This document shows, one piece after another, positions 57,520-64,000 of a stretch of 64,000 nt of DNA; positions within the stretch are counted from its first letter, which is position 1; each line of letters starts with the position of its first letter. The notes beneath the pieces are model-generated. The model was given only the letters and a program-made list of their open reading frames with translations. It did not search any database and was not told where the DNA came from. The position numbers were made by a program, and so were the translations under genes. Origin of the DNA: Lachnoclostridium phytofermentans (lineage in GTDB: Bacteria; Bacillota; Clostridia; Lachnospirales; Lachnospiraceae); contig NZ_JPOF01000003.1 of assembly GCF_000733755.1 (NCBI RefSeq), positions 124,001 to 188,000 on the forward strand, written 5' to 3'.

Positions 57520-58416
57520 TCATTCGTTAGTCTTAAATACCGCTTTGTATTTTTCTAAAATTATGTCTGGATAATAGGATAATTTTGCTTTACGAAGTCC
57601 TTCATCCCCCATGTCATCTTCACGGTTGACATACTCAAAGTCTTGACACTCATGCAATACAAACTGCTGATTTATCATAGGATATGCGCCCTGAATATAA
57701 GAAAATGCCTTCTCAATATGAACAATAAACGTATTACTGTTAAGCGCCTCACCCATTGTAAAGGCAACCACTTCACCATCTAATCGAATCAAACCACCAA
57801 CAAGCTTAAGCTCATCAAAATATTGAAATGCTGTTTTTACTGCACAGGACTCATGTACCAGATTAATATCCTCTCTACAATGGTAAAGCTCACACCACTT
57901 CTTACTCATTTTTTTACATTCTTCAATATTCTCCATCGTAATCGGTTCATAAACCCAAGTTGGATTATCTTTAAAACGAGCTATATGATTTCGCTTACCA
58001 TGTAGCTTCTTACCTGCTAGTGTTGACAATCTCTCTGTCAGATAAACATAGTCTGCCTCATCACGTACAGAGATATAATCAAATTGTTCTGGAAACAGCT
58101 CTTTTAGTTCCGCTAGTTTCTCTTCTGGAATACCTCTCATCTCGAATTTGAGTCCTCGTTCTTTTGCGTCTTCCATTAATAGTTCTATTACTTCTTTAAG
58201 GTTTCCTTCCCCTGTAGGATATCCATAGGAGCGCATTACTCCAAATCCCCCTAGTGTACAGTAAAATCCATTCACATTGGCACATAATAAATTATATTGC
58301 TTTGCCCATAGGAAATTATTTGAGAAGGAATATTCAGCACCCATTAAATCAGATTTTTTAAGACATTCCTCTATCCATTCCCTATCGATTAATTCTAATG
58401 TTCTAAACGGTATCAT
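57520..58416 (-). CDS. DUF2156-family acyl/aminoacyl transferase-like protein
   Basis: A 298-residue soluble protein with the double-GNAT architecture of DUF2156 (phosphatidylglycerol lysyltransferase C-terminal type): YSFSNNFLWAKQYN near residue 30, LHGKRNHIARFKD near 140, VAFTMGEALNSNTFIVHIEK and AYPMINQQFVLH. It lacks the membrane domain of MprF. AAAGGA precedes the ATG. Likely co-transcribed with the following GNAT gene. The donor and acceptor are unknown. Confidence 0.85.
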   Translation of the reverse strand: MIPFRTLELIDREWIEECLKKSDLMGAEYSFSNNFLWAKQYNLLCANVNGFYCTLGGFGVMRSYGYPTGEGNLKEVIELLMEDAKERGLKFEMRGIPEEKLAELKELFPEQFDYISVRDEADYVYLTERLSTLAGKKLHGKRNHIARFKDNPTWVYEPITMENIEECKKMSKKWCELYHCREDINLVHESCAVKTAFQYFDELKLVGGLIRLDGEVVAFTMGEALNSNTFIVHIEKAFSYIQGAYPMINQQFVLHECQDFEYVNREDDMGDEGLRKAKLSYYPDIILEKYKAVFKTNE

Positions 58417-58722
58417 ATCTAATCCTTTCTTTTGTTACATTTTTCATTTTATCTTGTATACGCTTTCCAATTCCAAATATCTGTGGATTTTTGAACTGGG
58501 TGAAATAAAAAGTAGTTTTAAAGTTTCAAAAAATCAACCTTCCTATCCACAACACAGCGCATACTAAAGTTTGTACCATAACCTATATAAAGTACAAAAC
58601 TTTTACCCTTTGTAATTGAAACAATTTTCTGAATATATTAACTTTATTATTACAACACAATAATATTGTATTCCTAATCCAGAAAAAATGTCGTGGCAAC
58701 TGTTTACAATTTCATTAATAAA
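58417..58722. other. intergenic region upstream of the DUF2156 gene
   Basis: About 300 AT-rich bases. Must contain the promoter of the DUF2156-GNAT unit. Nothing else recognised. Confidence 0.4.
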
Positions 58723-58775
58723 GCCGCATTTTCCTCCCAGTAACATAATCGTTGTTATCTAGAAGAAAAAGCGGC
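58723..58775 (-). terminator. terminator of the CBS-domain gene
   Basis: GCCGCATTTTCCTCC (from 58723) pairs imperfectly with AGAAGAAAAAGCGGC (to 58775); T-rich sequence follows on the minus strand. Confidence 0.6.
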
Positions 58776-58794
58776 AAATTCGAAAAGTATGTTA

Positions 58795-59424
58795 CTAGCT
58801 TTGATTGTTCACACGAACGTCAAAACCTCTCTTCGTTAAAGCTCTAATAATATCGTCAAAATCATTACATTCTACTCTTACAAACATCTCCTGCAATCCC
58901 AACGTTTCAGTATTAATTATTACAATGTTCTTAATATTACCGTCATGTCTTGCAATTGTCTCTGCTATTCTTGCCAGAGTACCTTTATAATCATAGGAAT
59001 AGATTGTAAATGTATCGTAATTTTCGCCAAAAAGTTTTTGATATTCTTTAAATATTGCTTGTTGTGTTACAATTCCTAACAACTCCTCTTGTTTACCAAC
59101 GACAGGAATAAAACGGAATTTGCTGGCGATGAAGATGGCTGCCGCTTCTTCAATCGAGGTATGCTCAGAAACCGTTACCATTTTAGTTCTCATCATTTCA
59201 CGAACCGTGCGTTCTAAGAACTCCTCTTTTGTTCCGTTAAAATCACGGAAATAACTTTCATAAACATGTTGTTTTGATAAAGCTCCAATAAATTTGCGGT
59301 GGTCTACAACAGGCATAGATAGTAGTTGGTGTGCTTCTATCGTTTCTAAAGCCTCCCCTATCGTATTGTCCACACTGATGCATTTTAAATCTATAAATGG
59401 TATCATAATTGCTTTTACTTTCAT
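58795..59424 (-). CDS. CBS-pair and ACT-like domain protein (AcuB-like)
   Basis: A 209-residue cytoplasmic regulatory protein. Two CBS motifs: TIGEALETIEAHQLLSMPVV (about 22-41) and SIEEAAAIFIASKFRFIPVV (about 89-108), each normally binding adenylates. An ACT-like domain follows (about 140-205, GTLARIAETIARHDGNIKNI). This resembles AcuB of Bacillus, but no acuA or acuC is adjacent. GGGAGG precedes the ATG. A role as an energy or ligand sensor is inferred. Confidence 0.87.
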   Translation of the reverse strand: MKVKAIMIPFIDLKCISVDNTIGEALETIEAHQLLSMPVVDHRKFIGALSKQHVYESYFRDFNGTKEEFLERTVREMMRTKMVTVSEHTSIEEAAAIFIASKFRFIPVVGKQEELLGIVTQQAIFKEYQKLFGENYDTFTIYSYDYKGTLARIAETIARHDGNIKNIVIINTETLGLQEMFVRVECNDFDDIIRALTKRGFDVRVNNQS

Positions 59425-59818
59425 ATCGTTTCCTCCCTTGATATGCTATGGTACCCAAGAAGAAGTAACATATATCTTCTTTCCTTGTCTTGAATTATAA
59501 TGATTCTATGCAAAAATTGCAAGATGAACTTGCATTTATGTAAAAAACAAGCTACTATATAACACAAGAAAAGTTTCGAATATGAAACTTTTCTTAATCT
59601 ATATTCCCGCTATCTATCATAGTTTACATGCTTTTATACAACGAAAATTTGGATTAAGGATAATAATGTAACCAAGATATCTAGTTTGTTTTAACCAAGC
59701 GTGTTAACTATAGTGTGAATTATTGAATGAAAACCTATACAAAGTAATCAAAGTTAATAGAATATTTTTTATGATGAACTATTGCTTAAATTAAGAATAA
59801 GAAGTGAGGGAACTAATT
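59425..59818. other. divergent intergenic region, CBS-domain gene and argH
   Basis: About 390 bases holding both promoters. The one clear element is the terminator-like hairpin at 59566-59595. I searched for a T-box or arginine-box-like leader and found none that I can support. Confidence 0.4.
59566..59595 (+). terminator. perfect hairpin upstream of argH
   Basis: 12-bp stem AAGAAAAGTTTC (59566-59577) and GAAACTTTTCTT (59584-59595) with a six-base loop. It lies about 220 bases before argH in the divergent gap, with no plus-strand gene before it. Confidence 0.6.
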
Positions 59819-61207
59819 ATGAAGTTATGGGGCGGAAGATTTACCAAAGAAACTAACCAGTTGGTACATAATTTTAATGCTTCGATCTCGTTTGATCAGA
59901 AGTTTTATGAACAAGATATCCGTGGAAGTATTGCACATGTGACTATGCTTGCAAAACAAGGAATATTAAAAGAAGAAGAAAAGAATGAAATAATAGATGG
60001 TCTCAATGGAATTCGTGACGACATCGATTCTGGTAGTCTAGTAATTGACGGTACCTATGAAGATATCCATAGTTTTGTAGAAGCCCATTTAATCTCTCGC
60101 ATTGGGGATGTTGGAAAAAAGCTTCATACTGGAAGAAGTCGTAATGATCAGGTTGCACTTGATATGAAACTATATACTCGTGATGAGATTACAGTTCTAG
60201 ACGAATTATTAAAAAACCTTCTTGAAGTACTATTTACAGTAATGAAAGAACATACAGAGACTTATATGCCTGGTTTTACTCACTTACAAAAGGCACAACC
60301 TATTACTCTTTCCCATCATATGAGTGCTTATTTTGAGATGTTTAAAAGAGACCGTGATCGATTAAGTGATATAGTAAAACGAATGAATACTTGTCCATTA
60401 GGTGCTGGAGCACTTGCAGGGACTACTTATCCTCTCGACCGTGCTTATACTGCTTCTTTGCTCTCCTTTTCTGAGCCAACTAAGAATAGCATGGATTCTG
60501 TATCTGATCGTGATTATCTCATTGAACTACTTAGTGCCCTTTCCACAATTATGATGCACCTAAGCCGTTTCAGCGAGGAAATTATTATCTGGAACACGAA
60601 TGAATATCGTTTTGTAGAAATTGATGATGCTTATTCCACCGGAAGTAGTATTATGCCTCAAAAAAAGAATCCAGATATAGCAGAATTAGTTCGTGGAAAG
60701 ACTGGACGAGTATATGGAGCCTTGATGTCTTTATTAACTACAATGAAGGGGTTACCTCTCGCTTATAACAAAGATATGCAAGAAGATAAAGAATTGACTT
60801 TTGACGCAATTGACACAGTAAAGGGTTGCCTCTCCTTATTTACAGGAATGCTTCGTACAATGAAATTCAACCGTGAAATCATGAAAGCAAGTGCTGTTTT
60901 AGGTTTTACCAATGCTACGGATGCTGCAGATTATCTTGTGAATCATGGCGTAGCATTTCGCGATGCTCATGGTATAATCGGTCACTTAGTTCTTACTTGT
61001 ATTGAAAAAAACTGTTCGATCGAAGATCTTAGTCTTTCTGAGTTACAAGCAATCTCCCCAGTTTTTAAAGAAGATGTTTATGATGCAATCTCTTTAAAAA
61101 CTTGCGTAGAAAAGAGAAATACCATCGGAGGACCTGGTGTTGCTGCTATGAATGAAGTAATTAAGGAAAGCGCAAAGTATTTAGAAAATCATCCTTCAAT
61201 TTCTTAG
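59819..61207 (+). CDS. argH: argininosuccinate lyase
   Basis: A 462-residue enzyme for the last step of arginine synthesis, cleaving argininosuccinate to arginine and fumarate. Motifs: KLWGGRFTKETNQLV at the start, LHTGRSRNDQVALD, TGFTHLQ-type PGFTHLQKAQP, and the superfamily signature GSSIMPQKKNPD with the catalytic Ser. ATG 59819 has GAGGGA about 8 nt upstream; a GTG five codons earlier is less likely. argG is not adjacent, so the gene is detached from the rest of the pathway. Confidence 0.95.
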   Translation: MKLWGGRFTKETNQLVHNFNASISFDQKFYEQDIRGSIAHVTMLAKQGILKEEEKNEIIDGLNGIRDDIDSGSLVIDGTYEDIHSFVEAHLISRIGDVGKKLHTGRSRNDQVALDMKLYTRDEITVLDELLKNLLEVLFTVMKEHTETYMPGFTHLQKAQPITLSHHMSAYFEMFKRDRDRLSDIVKRMNTCPLGAGALAGTTYPLDRAYTASLLSFSEPTKNSMDSVSDRDYLIELLSALSTIMMHLSRFSEEIIIWNTNEYRFVEIDDAYSTGSSIMPQKKNPDIAELVRGKTGRVYGALMSLLTTMKGLPLAYNKDMQEDKELTFDAIDTVKGCLSLFTGMLRTMKFNREIMKASAVLGFTNATDAADYLVNHGVAFRDAHGIIGHLVLTCIEKNCSIEDLSLSELQAISPVFKEDVYDAISLKTCVEKRNTIGGPGVAAMNEVIKESAKYLENHPSIS

Positions 61208-61357
61208 GAGCTATTATTATTCCTTCTATCCATAAATCAAATTTATCTCTGTGTATGGGTCAAGCTATCCTAAGAATAGAAATGTATGTTAGCTGAATAG
61301 CATGATGAATGATATTTTGTAATCTAATTACAATCTATTAATACTCTATCATGAATA

Positions 61358-61406
61358 AAGTGGGGAGAAATGAAACATCTTATCGAGTTTTCATTCCTCC
61401 CCACTT
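61358..61406. terminator. bidirectional terminator between argH and the ABC exporter
   Basis: AAGTGGGGAGAAATGAAA (61358-61375) pairs with TTTTCATTCCTCCCCACTT (61388-61406), one mismatch, 12-base loop, T-rich on both sides. Confidence 0.85.
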
Positions 61407-61473
61407 ATTTATAAAACTTACATTTGTATTCTAATTTTAATTCTAAGATTGATCTCCAATTCCAGTTGTTTCT

Positions 61474-63060
61474 CTATAAACGTGCAATGAGTTTTCCACC
61501 TTTATTATTTAGATAACCTTGTAATAATCCAGATACTAGTAAAACAACCACTACAGTTGCGTACCCCAGAGCCAGCACATTAATACCGCTTACCATAAAT
61601 AATAAAGCAATTGGAATCCCGACAGTAACAAAGCAACTTAGTGTTCCTATCATGGAAGCTGCACTTTGTTTTACTACAACAGTTTCATTCTTCCATTCAA
61701 GCATTGGTAATTTTAAATTAATGACTAAGCCAAGTACCGCAGTTAGATAACAGTAGGCAATTGGTAATGTTATAGTTAATAGTAAGTGCCAAACCCCCAT
61801 TTTTAATCCAAATCCAGCAAGTAATGCTGTAAAAAAGGTAACTGGAACGGTAACAAGTAAACTAAAGATAATCTTCGCTCCTAGAATTGTTTTCGTTGCT
61901 ACTGGTGCAGATTTTAAGATCCAAATATTTTTACCTTCCAATGAGATTGAGGACGCTGTGATAGCTACCATACCTACCATCAAACTCATCATGTAGGGTA
62001 CCAATTCCTTTAACATTCCTGCAGCCGCAGGTATTTCAAGCATTTGTTCTATCTGTTCCGATTTAAAAAATAATAAAGCAATCGCACCAAATACCATCAG
62101 GACTAAACCAAATGCTGTATTAAACACATAGATTGTACAAGAGAAATAACGTTTCGCCTCTTTTTGAATCAACGCTTTTAGCTGACCATTACTCTTCATA
62201 TCTTTTACATGATACTTTGAAGTAGTTTTTTTCGCACTCATTGCTGTATTCATCCACTTAAAATATCGACCAACAACAATAGAAAATACGATCAAAGCTA
62301 GAAAAGAAACACCAAGAAAAGCTGCATAAGAGAGTATATCATACTCAATAATACCCTTTAGATACCAGCCAGCTAACGGATAGATTTCTACCATCTTATC
62401 CCTTATTAAAGTTCCAAGTTCCGCAATCTGATTTTCACTCTGCATCTGAAAACTTATCACGAAAATAAGTAAAATTGAAGCAAACATTAATACCGTATGA
62501 ATTACATTGCTATGCTTAAATCCCGCAGATATTACTGCTAAGATAACCCCAAGTATCGATGCTATGATGATTGGAATGATTGGTACAAAAAGCAACGACA
62601 CCATAGAAATGATATAAAATACTGGTGACGGCTTTGCCATAATACCATAGATAATAAAGTTCGGTACTAAGAATGCTAAAACGAACACCATATTAATAAG
62701 ATAAAGTAACATTAATCTACTTGCGACAACAACCCAGGATTTCACTGGTAGCGACATGACAATATCATAATCTTTAAAGCCAAACAATACTCCTTTTACC
62801 TTATATATGGAGGTAAATAGGATCATTAGGCATGTCACCGCCATAAATAATCCTGGCAAGACATCAAGTTCTCCAAATGACTTTAGCGCTGTTCCCATCA
62901 TAAAACTATAAGTTCCTGATAAAAAAGCAAACATAAGAAAGCCAAGTACCAAAATCGTTGTGACACTGATATTCTTCTTTCTATTTTTGTTTCGTTTCAT
63001 GTTTAAGAATTCAAATGCAGAGCCAAGCTGCATTCTTGTAAGCGTCCAAACCTGTTTCAT
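61474..63060 (-). CDS. ABC-2-type exporter permease
   Basis: A 528-residue membrane protein with about 12 hydrophobic segments in two halves split by a polar stretch near residue 300. It has SAFEFLNMKRNKNRKKN near the start, and a YDIVMSLPVKSW segment typical of the large permeases of multi-gene ABC-2 exporters. ATG 63060 follows GGAGG 5 nt upstream. It lies 27 bases behind the ATPase gene. The exported compound is unknown. Confidence 0.82.
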   Translation of the reverse strand: MKQVWTLTRMQLGSAFEFLNMKRNKNRKKNISVTTILVLGFLMFAFLSGTYSFMMGTALKSFGELDVLPGLFMAVTCLMILFTSIYKVKGVLFGFKDYDIVMSLPVKSWVVVASRLMLLYLINMVFVLAFLVPNFIIYGIMAKPSPVFYIISMVSLLFVPIIPIIIASILGVILAVISAGFKHSNVIHTVLMFASILLIFVISFQMQSENQIAELGTLIRDKMVEIYPLAGWYLKGIIEYDILSYAAFLGVSFLALIVFSIVVGRYFKWMNTAMSAKKTTSKYHVKDMKSNGQLKALIQKEAKRYFSCTIYVFNTAFGLVLMVFGAIALLFFKSEQIEQMLEIPAAAGMLKELVPYMMSLMVGMVAITASSISLEGKNIWILKSAPVATKTILGAKIIFSLLVTVPVTFFTALLAGFGLKMGVWHLLLTITLPIAYCYLTAVLGLVINLKLPMLEWKNETVVVKQSAASMIGTLSCFVTVGIPIALLFMVSGINVLALGYATVVVVLLVSGLLQGYLNNKGGKLIARL

Positions 63061-63087
63061 TACTTCCTCCAATTCTGCACAAACGCC

Positions 63088-63798
63088 TTATTCTTCGATA
63101 AGCTCCATAAAAACTTCCTCGAGACTTTGATTTCCCTTAACCTCGCTTGTCGTACCAGAAGCAATCAACTTACCACCTTTGATAATCGCAATTTTATTAC
63201 ATAATTTTTCTGCTACCTCAAGGACATGAGTGGAGAAGAATATAGCACTTCCACTTTGGCACATTTGTGTCATAATCTGCTTTAATTGGTGAGCTGCCTT
63301 TGGGTCTAAACCAACAAAGGGTTCATCCAAAACCATTAGTTTTGGTTCATGAATTAAGGCTGAGATAACCGCAAGTTTTTGCTTCATACCATGGGAATAG
63401 GACGCAATGGAATCACCAAGATTCCCCGTAATCTCAAAGATATCTCCATACCTCTTGATACGTTCCTTCCTCTCCTTCTCCCCTACTTTAAATAAATCCC
63501 CAATAAAATTTAGATATGCAATCCCAGTTAGATGTTCATACAAATCTGGATTATCTGGTATGTATGCCATCTTCATTTTACATCCAACTGGATCCTTCTT
63601 TATCGATACCCCATCAATTAAGATATCTCCTTCTTCAAAATCAAGAACACCAACCACAGCACGTAAGGTTGTTGTCTTACCGGCACCATTGTGTCCAATA
63701 AAACCATAGATATCACCAGCCTCTACAGTAAGACTAAGATTATCTACAGCCTTCTTATTACCTTTATAGATCTTTGAATAATTTTTTATTGTAAGCAC
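63088..63798 (-). CDS. ABC exporter ATPase
   Basis: A 236-residue ABC ATPase: Walker A GHNGAGKTTT (residues 35-44), signature SYSHGMKQKLA, Walker B LMVLDEPFVGLD and the switch His in FFSTHVLE. It starts at GTG 63798 with AAGGAG about 7 nt upstream. First gene of a two-gene exporter operon with the downstream permease. A promoter and operator-like palindrome lie just upstream. Confidence 0.93.
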   Translation of the reverse strand: MLTIKNYSKIYKGNKKAVDNLSLTVEAGDIYGFIGHNGAGKTTTLRAVVGVLDFEEGDILIDGVSIKKDPVGCKMKMAYIPDNPDLYEHLTGIAYLNFIGDLFKVGEKERKERIKRYGDIFEITGNLGDSIASYSHGMKQKLAVISALIHEPKLMVLDEPFVGLDPKAAHQLKQIMTQMCQSGSAIFFSTHVLEVAEKLCNKIAIIKGGKLIASGTTSEVKGNQSLEEVFMELIEE

Positions 63799-63840
63799 TT
63801 TGCTCTCCTTCCCTATTACAGATATTCTACATATTTTGTC

Positions 63841-63898
63841 ATTTAGATATTTATCTAAATATTGATTATACTATATAATACCAACCTTTTAATGTCAA
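63841..63898 (-). promoter_or_regulatory. promoter and operator-like palindrome of the ABC exporter
   Basis: On the minus strand TTGACA (63893-63898), 17 bases, TATAGT (63870-63875). Immediately after the expected start site is ATTTAGATA-TT-TATCTAAAT (63841-63860), a perfect 9-bp inverted repeat, placed to block transcription when bound. A GntR/YtrA- or PadR-type repressor would fit, but none is in the window. Confidence 0.65.
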
Positions 63899-64000
63899 GA
63901 GATTTTTATGTATGAGGTGGTTTATAATTTTACTTATCATATTTACTGATATAGCATTAGGATTATTCCTAGAGTGATGCGAAAATCTATTGTTCGTGAT

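Noticed and set aside
59425-59818. T-box or arginine leader upstream of argH
   Set aside because: No T-box consensus or specifier stem could be found; only a simple hairpin is present.

Overview
The window looks like chromosome of a low-GC, spore-forming, anaerobic Firmicute of the Lachnospiraceae, closest in style to plant-polysaccharide degraders such as Lachnoclostridium phytofermentans. The reasons are the AT-rich sequence, strong GGAGG ribosome binding sites, SpoVB-like and SleB-like proteins, NfnAB electron bifurcation, a secreted family-9 pectate lyase, a GH2 glycosidase with an AraC regulator, and DUF5688 and NTF2-like proteins common in that family. The species is inferred, not proven.

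Layout. 1-9.2 kb: a cysteine desulfurase cut by the left edge, a SpoVB-type flippase, a decayed GH43 glycosidase, a solitary ORC/Cdc6-like AAA+ ATPase, small unknown genes, a proC 5' scrap, and a divergent AraC regulator / GH2 glycosidase pair. 9.2-19.2 kb: a CYP152 peroxygenase, DUF2809 and YjbR proteins, an ArsR-nitroreductase operon, a secreted PL9 pectate lyase behind a cre-like operator, a split YeeE/YedE sulfur transporter, topoisomerase III and a frameshifted DUF6933 gene.

19.3-28.0 kb is the accessory region. It is bounded by a 24-bp direct repeat made from the last codons of metA, so it looks like a genomic island inserted at the metA 3' end. It carries two overlapping DUF262 (GmrSD-like) genes, the upstream one with a DUF1524 nuclease domain, flanked by two relics of a YdbC/PC4-like gene. 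It also holds a multiply frameshifted gene ending in a PIN-like domain, a frameshifted IS30-family transposase, and a hairpin-rich non-coding stretch. Clusters of the 9-mer TTTACTCCA lie just inside both ends. No integrase is visible.

28-41.5 kb: ligA-metA, an RluF-type pseudouridine synthase with a long 11-residue-repeat tail, tRNA-Arg(CCG), a surface NTF2-like protein, DUF5688, a YhhN-like membrane protein, a GGDEF-EAL protein and nfnAB. 41.9-64 kb: asnB, an AgrC/AgrA-like two-component pair, SPFH-NfeD, a GPH sugar symporter, a Ca2+-type P-type ATPase, a YbgC thioesterase, a UPF0340 protein, a 67-residue protein whose stop codon lies in its own terminator loop, enolase, an SH3b-SleB cell-wall hydrolase, GNAT and DUF2156 proteins, a CBS-domain protein, argH and an ABC exporter with an operator-like palindrome next to its promoter.

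The GH43 relic, AraC-GH2 pair, pectate lyase and GPH symporter fit a plant-polysaccharide lifestyle. Nfn, enolase, asnB, argH and metA are core metabolism.
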